A stretch of DNA of 64,000 nucleotides from contig JAULSN010000001.1 of assembly GCA_033439765.1 (NCBI GenBank), positions 5,766,001-5,830,000 of the forward strand, in the 5' to 3' direction. A program made the translations under genes and the position numbers. The notes beneath the pieces are model-generated. The model did no database searches, had not been told where the DNA came from, and was given only the letters and a program-made list of their open reading frames with translations. This document shows positions 33,901 through 46,520 of the stretch, piece after piece; position 1 is the first letter of the stretch; every line of letters starts with the position of its first letter. The DNA is from Lasiosphaeria ovina (taxonomy: Eukaryota > Ascomycota > Sordariomycetes > Sordariales > Lasiosphaeriaceae).

Positions 33901-34964
33901 TCTCTCTACCTACGGAATACTTTAGCCCATGTCTTGTTCCTTCACACGTTCATTATGACGGTGACTTGTCTAGTCGGTCCGTGACTGAGGCGTCTCCTCC
34001 AACCCCCTTTTCGCGTGTCTGCAATTCCCTAACATGAAGTTTGTTTAGCCATAGGATCCCAAGACGAAAACCACGCACACGTGCTCACATATCTCCAGGC
34101 AAATCACACACATTGCTGATCCGAGCTCTTCGGGATTTGGTTATGAGCTGTTCAGGGGTCTAGAAGAGCCCGTCGTGTCTCTAGTTACCTCGCCGATTTC
34201 TACCTTCTCTGTGATCGTCACGATAGCCTGACGATGCTGCTCCTCGATGGAGTAGTCATGCAGTCACACCTCTGGACAACTGCACTAAGCTCTCGCCACA
34301 GAACCACTAGTCTTCAGCCCGGGCAACCCGGTTGAATCCCTCTCCAGTCCCCTGGCACCACCTTGAGATAGTTCCCATGTCTACGATACAGGGTAAGCTC
34401 GGCATCTCGCCTCTGGAAAGCTGGGGTAGGTATTAGGTGTGTGCACCGTGGGTTACTCCAAGCTCGTCCGGATTAGACTAGTCATTGTGTGAGATGCCCC
34501 AGCCTGAGTTGGAAAGACTTCGGGCACCACTCTGAGTTTCGATCGCCGGCCTCTTCTCTCATCACAGGCGGCCCCGAAGGCTGTGGGCCTTCGGGCTGTG
34601 CCTTGGCAACCCGCCACTCTGAGAAAGTAGGGCTTTCCATGATCTTTGTCCAGTGTCGATCTCCTCGCAGAGGAGACGCCGGGAAAGCTATCGGTGAGGA
34701 GCTCCGTCCTCCTTGGGACTAGCCCTTCATGCTCGACCAGCACTACCTGGGAGAAGTATTTAACGGATAGACTCTCTAGTCGAGTCATGGATCCGCTCCT
34801 GAAATCTCGCCATCGCCAGCATCCATCTCGTCATGACCCAATTCAACCTTTCTATTCGCCCCTCTTGGAAAAGGACCCAGAATCGTCCTGCTGTCGGCCT
34901 TCGAGGTGACGCCAAGCCAGTCTCGTCCCTCAAGAGGCTCTTGAAACGACGCTCTCTCGCAACC
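31000..34964. other. 4-kb intergenic region
   Basis: It lies between the SOD gene and the Moco sulfurase-like gene, both on the plus strand. It contains a TACTCCGTAC palindrome at 32650-32659. One weak coding candidate lies at about 32872-33441 (+), Cys-rich with no domain, and I do not call it. No tRNA or repeat array is seen. Confidence 0.5.
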
Positions 34965-37215
34965 ATGAGCTGTGGGACAGCCTGAACTTTCTTTCTGAGT
35001 GCCTATTTGACATTCTTGGCTGACTGTAACTGTTCACAGCTGCCCAAGATGGCATACGGACCCGAGGCCCGCCTCCATACAGTAGGTCTATCGAGGCCAT
35101 CCGCCAGGATGAGTACCCCCACATGAGCAGTGGTTAGTCCAACTACCCAGCTAGTTATTATATACACCCCTGGCCTGGTTACCTCGGACTAACCAGCCTG
35201 CAGGAACCTACCTTGATCATAGCGGCACCACGATATATGCCCGGTCGACCGTGGAGAGATTTTCCAAGAAGATGCTCTCGAATCTCTATGGCAACCCCCA
35301 TTCGGCCAATGAGCCGGCCAAGATCTCGGGGAACATGGTTGACGAGGTACGGGGGAAGGCCCTTAGATTCCTCGGCGCTGACCCACGCCACTTCGATCTC
35401 ATCTTCGTGGCCAACGCGACCGCCGCCATCAAGCTGGTGGCCGACTCCTTCCGAGACCTGGCCGAGCAGACGCGGTCGGGCTCGTTCTGGTACGGCTACC
35501 ACCGAGATGCCCACACCAGCCTCGTCGGCGTGCGCGAGCTTACTAACGGCCACCATCGATGCTTCACGAGCGATGGCGAGGTCGAGGCCTGGCTGGACCA
35601 GAACAGCACGACGGTCGGTGGCTCGGATCTCGGCGGTGGAGCGGCCGGTAGGCGAGGTGGCCGGCACCCCGGTGCGAGCACCGGCCTCGGCCTCTTTGCG
35701 TATCCGGGCCAGTCCAACCTCACGGGCCGCCGGCCGCCGCTCGCGTGGGCGCGCAAGCTGCGCGAAGCGCGGAGCCTGCAGAACACATACAGCCTGCTCG
35801 ACGCCGCGGCCCTGGCCATGACCAGCTCCATGACGCACGTCTTTGCCGACCCGGCCGCGGCGCCCGACTTTACATGCGTCTCCTTCTACAAGATCTTCGG
35901 CTTCCCGGGTCTCGGCGGGCTCATCGTCCGCAAAGACTCGGGCCACATCCTCGCGCTGCGCAAGTATTTTGGTGGCGGCACCGTATCCCTGGTCAGCACC
36001 ATAGACAGCGCGTGGCACATGTCCAAGGCGTTTGACGCTGGCGCCGCTCCCGCTCCCGCTCCTGCTTCCATCCCGGCTGCGGTTGGCGGCCATGGTGGTG
36101 GCGGCGGCGGCGGCAGCAGCAGCCATGCACTGCACGACGGGCTCGAAGACGGCACGCTGCCGTTTCACAGCATCCTCGCCCTCGGTGAGGCCATCGACGT
36201 CCACGGTGAGCTGTACGGCTCCATGGAAAACATCTCGCGCCACACATCGCTCCTCGCCCAGCGCCTGTACCGCGGCATCCAGGGCCTCCGCTACGCTGTC
36301 ACTGGCCAGCCGCTGTGCAAGGTTTACGGCGGCGGCGACGCAGAAGGAGAGGAAGACGAGGAGGAGGGAGGCGAGATGCGCTACGACGACACCACGAGGC
36401 AGGGTGCCACCGTGGCGTTCAACCTGTTCCGCGAGGACGGGACGTACGAGTCGTACGCCGAGGTGGAGAGGCTCGCCAACGAGCGCGGCATCTATGTCCG
36501 CTCGGGAGGTATGTGTTGTTCGGAGACGTGATGCGGCGGCGGCGGTGTGCCAAGAGTCTGACGCGTGCTTGCTGAAAGGAGTCTGCAACCCCGGAGGCGT
36601 CTACAGTGCTCTGCAGTACGAGCCGTGGCAGCTGAATCGAGCGAGATCCGCTGGCCATCATTGCGGTAAGCTTTTCGTTGCTCCTTTCTTCCTTTATTGT
36701 CTCTTCCCTGTTTAGCCTCGCAATCAACACCATATATCCATCTATACCTCTATACTCTTCCCCCCTTAAACCCCCAGGGAGTTTGAGAAAGGGGGGGGGG
36801 AACACCAACCACCTTGAAAAGAAACACAATACTGACTTGCACAGGAACCAACGGCCTGAGCGTCATCAACGAGCTGCCCACGGGGTAAGTCAGCCTCACA
36901 CCGTTGCCCCTTTTAAACATTCATCTCACTAACAGCCCACACAACAGCGTCGTCCGGGGAAGCCTTGGCGCTATGAGCACGGCCCAAGACGTCGACACCT
37001 TCCTAGCATTTCTGCGCGAGACGTTTCTCGACAAGGCAGACGACCACCGCCGCCGCCAGAATAGCCGTCACCACCACCACCCCCAGAAGCGCGACGACAG
37101 CTTCCCCGAGGTGGACTCGCTCGTCGAGTCGAATCGCATGCTGGCCGCCCAGAACCAGAACCAGCAGCAGCAGCATCCCACCGCCCGACAGGCTGTGGCG
37201 GCTTCGGCGGCTTGA
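34965..37215 (+). CDS. Molybdenum-cofactor sulfurase-like PLP enzyme (NifS domain only)
   Basis: Class-V aminotransferase fold related to the N-terminal domain of HxB/ABA3/MOCOS, which sulfurates the molybdenum cofactor of xanthine dehydrogenase and aldehyde oxidase. Six exons: 34965-34971, 35040-35132, 35204-36508, 36579-36665, 36845-36884 and 36948-37215, encoding 599 aa. Conserved blocks are GTYLDHSGTTIY, NLYGNPHS, FVANATAAIKLVADSF, YHRDAHTSLVGVREL, the PLP lysine K263 in SFYKIFGFPG, GTVSLVSTID, ENISRHT, C471 in GGVCNPGG and PTGVVRGSLGAMST. The C-terminal MOSC domain of full-length sulfurases is absent; a His/Gln-rich tail replaces it. Poly-Pro/Ala/Gly and acidic insertions (about residues 315-345 and 405-425) are unusual. 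The first of the two cysteines in the usual CxCN motif is replaced (GGVCN). The tiny first exon, with its weak GTGGGA donor, is the least certain part. Another possibility is a NifS-like paralogue with a different substrate. Confidence 0.83.
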
Positions 37216-38491
37216 AAGTGGCGCTGTTGTTTGTTGTGAGTTGAGTGGAGTGGAGGGACAGAAGGCTGGTGAATACATAACAGGGTTATATATACGAATG
37301 CCTACGGAAGGCTTGTTGTGCGTTTAGGAGGCTGCGTTGGATGTAATGGGCTGCTCTCAACTCCACATGACTGCTGTTTGGTATTGCGCTGTAGTCGTGT
37401 ACTCACCTAGGTACCTTAGTTATACTCTAGTTCGGCTTGATCAATCCCAATATTTATTACTCGATGATGGCCGTTTTCCGGGAATGCTGTGACCCTTTTC
37501 TTTGAGTCGGTTCTAGCATGGCCGTAGCAGCGACAGAGGCCCGAGGCAAGTATATGCATGCGTTTATGGACGAGGTCCTGTCTACAAACCGGGCCAATGT
37601 ACTTGTTTTTGTTCCCCAGAAAACCATACCAGATCAAAAGGTGAGCGAATTAGGAATCCTGGTTACGTTGAACGCTTCCCATAGTTCCGGAACCCCCTCT
37701 ATTTTCACACACCAACGGCGGCGTGTCTGTGTCTGTACTATAGAAGTCGTGTGGCAACCTACTGTGGCCAGAAATCTGCACAAATCTAATTGGATTCTGT
37801 TCCAGTTCCGGTTGGAAAAAAGCACCGATGTGAAAATAAAATCCTAGACTGACTGAAGTTCACGAAGTTTGCTGAAGGCTGTTTACCCAACACATGTCCA
37901 ACAGCATCATGTCATGTCTGTATGTACCTACCCAGGTATGTCCCTAGTTACCTTAATCGTTCATTTTAGCATGTGCATGGTGATATGTATCAACGATTTC
38001 ATCCCCGTGAGGAGTCTAACTGTGGAAGTCGCTCCTAGGTAGAGTAGAAGAAGAAAACACATCCCTAGTTACGTCTCTTGGTGTGTGTCCCCATCTATTC
38101 ACCCATCCACCCATCTCTCACTAGCAACTCACACGGCTCTGTGCAAGACAACTTCTCCCCCGCACACTTCCTCGCCACGCAAAGAATAAGCAAACAAGAC
38201 GCTAAGTCGTGGATTACATGCGGGGAGCGGCAGGTAGGCGATGCTACAGACGGACGGACGGACGGACGGCAACGTTTCGAGACAGGAACCAGCCAGCCAG
38301 CCAGCCTTGTTTGTTTTCCGCCTTCTCCTCCCCCCCTTTTACCAAACAGTCGGAAGTGAGGGGGCCGGGACAAGGAGCAGGATCCCGATCTCCCGCTTTC
38401 TTTCTTCCTTTTCTTTCTTCCTTTTCCTGTTTGGTCTGACTGCATATATATACATGCATATCTTACCTTACCTATCTACGATACTCAATGT

Positions 38492-38512
38492 AGGTAGGTA
38501 GGTAGGTAGGCA
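38492..38512. repeat. (TAGG)n microsatellite
   Basis: Five to six tandem TAGG units, close to a GACG-unit array at 38250-38269 and an AGCC-unit array near 38290. They are not telomeric (TTAGGG), just short tetranucleotide repeats of the kind scattered through this spacer. Confidence 0.85.
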
Positions 38513-41249
38513 GCCAGACTACGATGGCTTGAACAATGGGCTTTAGAAGCTCACACTTCACGCGCAACCCAAAGTGGTTAACAATGTTAATTGGTTTGTT
38601 GTTAGTTCATTCGCCCTGTCTACCATAGGTAGCCACGTCAATGATTTGTAATGACAGACGACAAGCAAACAGGCAGACAGGAAGCACGAAGCGTATTGCG
38701 TAAGTTGGGGGAAATTTCAGGGGGGGAGGACGGTCACTTGCGCCCCCTTCCGCTTTCCCTCAAGGAGGAAATTAAGGCTGCGTGAGACTTTGGAAGAAAA
38801 AGCCAGGTCAAATTCGACAATTAATTAATTAACTTTTTGTACTCTTACCTTCTCATCGCTCAATACCATCCCGTCATCTTCCCCCTCTAACATTAGTCAT
38901 AACAGAAACAAGGTACCGAGCCAGTACGGTGTGCGTATGTCTACCTGGAAGTCAAGATAGGTCCGTATCTGGAGGCGCTAGTCTCTTAACTTTCTCAAAT
39001 GGGGAATTTCGGAAATATCCGTCCGCCCCTGATCTAATAGCACTGATTATCCAAATCTTATCAAGCAGCAAAGAAATGACAGCAGGTTGAAGGAGGACTG
39101 GGGGGGGGGGCGAGCTGCGAGGGACGAGTGACAGTGACAGGGGTTGTGTTCACCTGCTGAATGCCGAATGGCGAGTGAGTTATTGGAAACTCAGCTGCGT
39201 GCTTGTTCTTCAGCTGACAGACGGAAAAAGAAAAGAAAAAAGGGGGAGGGGGAATGTAGTACGAGAAACGCGGGCAGCGGGGAAGATGTGACCGAGGCGC
39301 GCCGGCGCGGCGCTGGACGCGCCCGACGCACCTCACCGCACCCAGCTTACAACGCGTCCGTTATTTTAACGCGGTAGAAATGTTCGCATGCCCGAGATGA
39401 GAAATAAAATTCCACAATAGTGAACCACCCCCCTCATCCTTCCTAGACAAGGTACCCGATGCATGGTGTCCCAATCGACACACCGATACAGGAATGCGTG
39501 CACTAGCTTGGGGGAAATATTCGTGAGTCAGGACTACTCGGGGACGACAAAAGAAGGATGCGCAATCTTCAATTGTCGTCACTGACGTGGGGGTTGATTG
39601 ACTTGATTGACGACTTTTTAGTCCGACAGGAAAGCTAAGAGCTTTCTCAGCCCCTATTTCCTTCCTCTGTCGTCTTGGACTTAGCGGTCGGCCCTGTGGA
39701 AGAGAGAAAGCCGTTGCTTGCAAGAGACTACGGATTTAATGGAGATTAGCAGACGTTCGCTCTTGATTTGGTAGCCCTCGTAAGCTTACGGAGTTCTCCC
39801 TTCGATTGCAGTAACAAGAGCGAGAAAGGAAAGGGCCGAAACCTAGGAGAGACGACGTTACGGATAACACTGAGCGAATTAGTATACTGCACCGCACGTC
39901 ACATGCATGGTGCAAACAGCCAACCGTGCCACCTTCAGGCAGAGAGACGTTTGGGGCTGAGGTTGAACAAGCAGTTGGGAATGTCTTCTCAATGCTGTGA
40001 AACCTCCTGTATACCACTTGAGCAGGCGGCAACGCGATGTGACCAACAGCAGGCAACGACGGCGTGGGACAGGCAAGTCGTGGCTCACGCACGCACTCTC
40101 GTGGGGGGCTAGCAACGGCGGCTCGGCTGTCCTGTCTGTTAGTTTAGTATATAAGTGCCATAGTATACCCATAGCAGCTGCAACGGCGCCGACCAGAAAT
40201 GCGAGAGAAAGACGTTGCAGCGTTCCATCAACAGACCCGAGAACCGTGATGGCGAGATGCGATGCAACGGCTCGCGAAGCCCTTAGTGCCATGCGGGAAT
40301 TCCGCTGGAGGCTCTTTGCCTAGGGAGGTTGCAAATCCCGCGAGGAGACTGCGAGCCTGCGAACCCGCCGCATCCACGCCCCATGCTCCCAGTCTCCGAA
40401 GGGAAGGATTCTAGAACGAAGTGTTTTGGACCGAGGGCCGGGCCTCTGGTGCGCCGGCTATCATAGCTGGCCTCATCGCGACCAGGAGGGCGGGCATGTG
40501 CAAGTGCGACACAGGATCCAAACTACATGTTTTCCTCTCCTCTGGTAATTGTCACCCACCCACAGGCATGCATTGCCGAGAAGCCGTTGTTTGCCCAAAC
40601 TCGCTGGTCAAACGGTCTGCAGGGGCCGAGATATATTCCGTACTGTATCCTCGCGTTTAATGGCGAAGCGACATGTGTCGTCTGAGGCTGGACGTCTTGA
40701 CGAGCGAGGCCTGGAACCCCTGTGCAACCCCAACGCTACGGGTGTGGTTGCTGTGCAGGAGTGGAAACCTGATGGCTGTTGTTAGCAAATGTGTTTTGAA
40801 ACTCCGCTTCTGTCAGACTAGCTGGCGACTGGTCAGGAAGGGGGAAATCTACCTGGAAGCAACCATTTTCCCAGAGGCGAGCTGCACGACCCCCTGAGGC
40901 CAAAACGGGCCGGTCACCGATTTTGCCAGATTCTCATCTCCAGTCGGGCACTCTAACAAGGGGTGGGGGGGCTGGATATGGCGAAAGACACTTATCGTGG
41001 CATTCTGGCTAAAAGAAGATCAAACATTTAGATGGAAGGGTTTGCACTCGAGTCGGCCCACAACTGACCTCGGTGCAACGTCCGGCTGCTCAGTAGGTAC
41101 GGAGTACTTCGTAGTTGAGGCCGGACCAGGCTTTCTCTTTCTGGAGCCTGTAAAGGCAGGGCTGCCTCTCCGGTTTCCGCAGCCACCGATAGTGGCCATT
41201 GATTCGAATGCTGCACAGGCTGGTTCTACAGAGCGAGATGCCCAGCGAG

Positions 41250-41286
41250 ACAGGCAAGCAGGCAGGCAGGCAGGCAAGCAAGCAAA
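41250..41286. repeat. CAGG/CAAG tetranucleotide repeat
   Basis: An interrupted tandem array of CAGG and CAAG units, pure enough to be polymorphic. It lies in the gene-poor spacer with no coding role seen. Confidence 0.8.
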
Positions 41287-44200
41287 AAGGTAATAAACAA
41301 GCCAGGTTTGGCGATGTGGCCGGAAATGCATTGAGGGATTGCCGGCGAGCTTGACAATGCGCCTAGCACTACTACCATTGACCCGCAATGGCTCCGAGAT
41401 CTGCCACATGTCCGAGGGACTTCATCCGATGATCCGGGACTAGGACTCGCCGCTCTCTCGAGGACGTGCAGACAATGCAGAAGAGCACGTCGAACACCGG
41501 TGTGCTGGATTGCTGGCGCGGTGACACTACCGTAACTAGTAGTTACTCCGTACCTCGGTATTCGCTCAACGAAAGTGGCATCATGCTGTGTATGTATGTA
41601 CATGTGCTCCGCAGGAAAGGTAAGAAACGCAGGTAGAAAAGTTGGATGCATCTATTGCACTGGACCCGTCCTCCGTGGACGAGCAATACAGGATGCTGAT
41701 AATGACACTGTTCCAAGGTTGCTGCTGTGGTGCGACCTAGGCAAGGTGTGTAAGATATGTTGTTTGCTGCATACCTAAGGTCCCGTTCGGATTCAAGGCT
41801 TGCCTCCATGTCCTGGGCCGAGGCGGCTCTCGTCGCCCCGATCAGGCAGGGCTGAGCGGAACAAGCCGCCACCGTGACAGCGGGCACTTACATCCATCCA
41901 TCTCGGTGTGTGACGGGCGCATCCGTGGGAATCCCGTCGGGAGAGGCTTTTGGGGGACTTTGTGCACATAAGGTAGTCTGTACGAAATACTTCGCCTTGC
42001 CGAGGAGGTACGGTGGTATTTCATCAGCGCCCACACAGACATCCTAGAACATTCTTCGTTCCACTGTAGGTTGGCCATAAGTTGATTAACTCTTCGGGTC
42101 ATCGAGCTCTCTGTATCCACAATGGTTGTGGGCAGGTACCTGTGTGCCTAAGGCAAGGTACCCAGGTAGCCAAACGTGTCAGCCATTGCGAGCGAGCATG
42201 TCCACTTCTTCAGCGGGCATGCGTCGTGGACTTGCGCAGGCTGAATGCAGAATACACGTCTTGCATCACCGGCGACGAAGTTGCTCGACCGTGTCTCGTC
42301 AGAGTTCGAGAAGCTTCTGTCATTCCTGGCGAGATTGGGCAAACGAAAAAAAAGCTGGTGGCAAAAGAACAAAACGTTCCGACAGAAAAAGCGCTATGGC
42401 CAACAATTTAATCTATTCAAGACCAATTTGAGAACAGCCATGGTCGGGAGGAGAAATCGCACGTGCCGAACAAGCAGTTGAAACTCGCCCGTCGAGTCTG
42501 GGTCGCGGCTTCCGCCAGCAGCCTTCGTCAGAAGAAGGTTAGTGAGCCACGGCAGCCGCCACCTTGTTCCGGGACGTCATAGACCGTTTTTGCCTGTGAG
42601 GTGGGGTTTTGATACAGTACCTGCCTTCCCGCGTACTCCCCAGAGTGAACTCCTTACGTCAGGTACCTTACCCTTCTGTATACCGCACCTTAGCTACTGT
42701 GGGGTCGCTCTTTGGACTGTTCTCCACCAGCATCACTGAGCTCCAGTTCTTTTGCTTCGAGACACACTAAACCCCACCTCAACCAATGCTAACCCCCGCC
42801 CGCATTGGCAGTAAGTGTGGTCGGCGTCTCTGTAAGTCGACTTTGAGACTTTGCTTCCATTGTCGCGAGAGCGATGGTTATTGCCAAAAGAACCTAGCGA
42901 ATAATAGCACCGTAGTAACCGATATATACCAGACTACTGCTGGTACGGGTAAGGTATGTCGTCAACTCATCTCCAACACCTCTTGGCTTCGATGTGCGAT
43001 TGGGAAAGTGGGGAGACCGTTCAAAACCATTGACACTTTTGGCGCCTGGTTTCGTCCGAATTAGGAAGGGGACCATGGCGATCGGCCTCGTGGCACCTCA
43101 AGTCTCAAGTCTTCGTCCAATCTTTGCGCCGATGATGGTGTGATGGGCTAGGCTTCACTTACACACTTCAATGTCTTAAAGTCACACGAGGACAGAGATA
43201 GTCCGAGGCACTTTGAAAGGGGTGATGTTTGTCCGAAGCTTCGAGATCCAACGATACATACTCTACTATTTCGCAGCGCAATCATGCCATCTATCTCTGT
43301 TTGACCACTCCAGGTTGACATCATCGGACGTGCCGGTCTGGGATATTGCTGGAGTAATTGCAAATACACCCATGGTTGACCCCGAAATCCCCCATCTTTT
43401 CATGTTGGCGAGGGGCACGGCATCCCTGAGGGGATCAATCTCTGATCAACAATCAGCAACGTACCAATGCATGCAAGCATGCGCCTAGACAGATCTGGTT
43501 CGTCCCATCTCGAGGAGCTCACCGAGGCCGAGTCTTGCCCTCCTTTCTTTTTATCGTGGGAGAGAGAAGCTCAACCCTGTAGATCCTCGGCATGTCAGAC
43601 ATCCCGTCGAGCAGTCCATGGTTTGGTCACCCTTGAATCTTTCCGTGAAGCGCGCTCGGCCGGCCCAGTGTACCGGGGCCTCCGCAGTATTGCACCTGCA
43701 AGACTGCAACATCATGGAGCTCTAGTTGCCACGAGGCCGAAGCTACCCCGGTGCGATGCCTGCCGCCGAGAGCTTCGTCAATTCTTCCGTCCCTCGCTAG
43801 GTACAGCACTGTAATGTACCTGATTAGGAAGAAGTCACCTTCGGAATCGTCACAATCTGTGGCCAGGATGACACCACCCACAGACTCTTGGCACCACACC
43901 GGTGTGCTAATTTGTGGCCTGCCACGCTCTCGGCAGTCGAACTTCTCTGCGGAGCATCAGTCCTGACGAAGCAACTTGTCCTGGGTGGATTGCGCACATC
44001 CATTGATGATGAGTCGATAGGGACAAACATCCATAATCAGAGGAGGGGTGCCAATGGCCCCCCGAGCACGACATGGCAACGAGTCTATCCGGCATTTTAC
44101 CAGTTTTGCTGGCTATGCTGAGAGATAACGCTATCTTCGGTGTTGCTAAATAGCCATCAGCGATACTGCAAATCCATGTGTCGCAACGCAGCTGGAGCAA

Positions 44201-46520
44201 TGGATAGGTAAGGTAGGCACGGAGTACCTACGGATAGGTGGGTTGGAGAAATTGGAAGGGGGTCTGATGCTTTCCTAGTGCGCTGCACGAGGATTGGCCA
44301 ATGCCTTGATATCCCACTCGTCTCCAATCCCGCAATGATCAACTCCTCATATCACCTGAACCCCAGGAGTTGGAGACACTGACGGCTCTAGTCCTCATGT
44401 CGATGCAAGGTACCCGACCATTGCAGTGGCCATCTATCCCGACGTGTCCTGCCCGGGTTGAGACGACTTGTGCATAATGGCGCTTAGGTCGGGCCTCCGT
44501 GAGCAGTATTCCATGGTGTTGTATCATTGCAAGAAAGACAATCCGGAGAGGCGCTTGTCGCTGGCAGCATCGCAGATCGCCGACGCCTTCCACACTAGAC
44601 GTGGATCACGTTCTGGAAGCTCCAGGGCTGTGTTTCCGGCCCACGCTTGGGTCGAACACTGCAGCCTGTGCGCGCCGGCTGTCGTAGCGCTCAACGACTT
44701 CTTCCATTTGTCCTGGCCCAGAGAGAAAAGCTGGCTTCTTCCAAAGACCCATATCACTGGCTGGTGGGAAAAACAAACCCTCAGACAGGCAGAGTTGGGA
44801 AAAGAGAACAATCATAGCAGACCCCAATTATACCTTAGCGGTCAGTCTGTGAAGGACAGGACGAGCTCGATGGAGGATGGTTGCCGTACTGGCCAAACCT
44901 GAGGTTAAGGTGGCGGTGGTGGTGTCTGGCCAAGAGCACTTGGCCGCAAAGGGCAACAAGACAAGGACAAGGCTCGGTGCACGACGTTGCTGGGCCTATG
45001 ACATAACAGCAAACGGTCTGGCGATTAATTAGCCAGGGATTAGCGGCATTCTTTGACAGGGCGCTGCTGCACAACACACTGGCCATCATCCCACGTCGTG
45101 ACACAACAAGACCCAGATGTGGTCGATGCGCCTTCTCCAAAAGCCTTCTTTTGATTGTGCCGTCATGGTTTGCCGAAAAAAAGATGTCATTCTACGTTGA
45201 GGCAGTCCAACCTAGCAGTCACAAGTCGCGGCCGCCCATCTGAGAGCGGACCGCGGCAACGCATCGCATCGCGCTCGAGGACATTCCAGGGCTCACTGAT
45301 CGCCTTCCGTGCCGATTCCTCAGGTTCCAAGATCCGATCTTCCTCCATGGGGTCTCTCCCGGCCGAATGCCACCCTTGGGCGCATGAACGACTACAAGAC
45401 TGCGACCCTGGGCAGGGATATAAATCCCAGCCAGCACTTGGCCAATCCAAGCGTGCTTTTTCTCTCTGCTGCCTTTCTCCCTCACTTGTTCGCTGGGCTG
45501 GCAACAAAGAAGCCTTGTAGAGGGGGTGGGCATGAGGGAAACTCTAGAGCTGCACGGCCAAGTATATCCGGCCAACCATACAATGCCGGTACCTGAGACG
45601 AATGGTATCGGACACTGGGCGGCCGGGTACCTGTCTGGTGCCGGGGTTCGCGAGTTGCGACTTTGGATTGGCGGCCTGGGTACGAGCTGGGTATTCGTGG
45701 ATGAATGAGGTCTTAGAACAGGTACTGTACCAGCCCGACATGGGGGGGAGTGGAGGGGAGGGGGGTGGTGCATGCCAGGTCGGTTAATCATCTCATCGAC
45801 AACTAGTCAGGGCGGCCGTGGAAGCAATGGAAGAAAATCCGCTCTTCTTTCCGAAGAGCCAGTGCTGGGAGCAGTGTTTCAGCCTTTGGCAATGATCAAA
45901 GGATGAATTGGCCTAGCTCCCCAACAGCCATTTTTCCAAGTTAGCCATTCCACTGGGGGGCTGGCCTTCGTGCATGGATTGAGGAGCATCGCGATGCGAT
46001 GCGCCCGCCGGCCGATTGACCCTGAAGCTACCATGGGCAGATTTTTTATTCTCCGGTTCGAGCTTGCTAAACTCTCCCAGCCCAGACCTGATGCAGATGC
46101 AGCAGGCCCAACGGTCCTGGGCATTTTGGCTAACAACTGAACCCGATTGAACTCGCGTCGACTTGAATCATCCATTCATTCTGAGGTGCCACTTGCCCTG
46201 CTTGCTAAGTTCCATGAATTAATTGCCTTTTGCCCTTTCCTGCCTAGGTTGCCTGATTCCCTGCCCGCCCTGTGCTGGAGTACTTCGTACCTTCCATGTC
46301 CGGCTGCTCTGGTTCATTGTCTTCGTCGGCACCTGCCTGCGGAATAAAGAGACGAGCAGGATACTAGCGCCGCATCTAATAGGTGTTCCTTCCTTTAATT
46401 GAATAGATAGATATGTCGAGCGTCCTCCTTGCCCGGTCTTTGCTGCCCGTTGCCACCCCTCAGGCGCTCTAGGTGTGCTCACGGCCACTATACGATACAA
46501 GTAGCAACACATCCATATCT

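Larger units (their letters stand above)
37216..46520. other. Gene-poor, repeat-rich 9-kb region
   Basis: No frame here shows a domain, a sensible splice chain or good codon usage. It holds simple repeats: GACG units at 38250-38269, CAGC/AGCC at about 38288-38304, TAGG at about 38492-38512, a G10 run at 39101-39110 and CAGG/CAAG units at 41250-41286. GTAC palindromes lie at 41097-41107 and 41544-41553. A TATA-like GGATATAAATCC at about 45416-45427 with CCAAT nearby precedes only a 60-codon frame, so I do not call a gene. Confidence 0.5.

Noticed and set aside
38492..38512. Interstitial telomere repeat
   Set aside because: The unit is TAGG, not TTAGGG; ordinary microsatellite.
45415..45708. 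TATA-driven 60-codon gene
   Set aside because: GGATATAAATCC and CCAAT look promoter-like, but the following frame has no domain, splice evidence or coding character.
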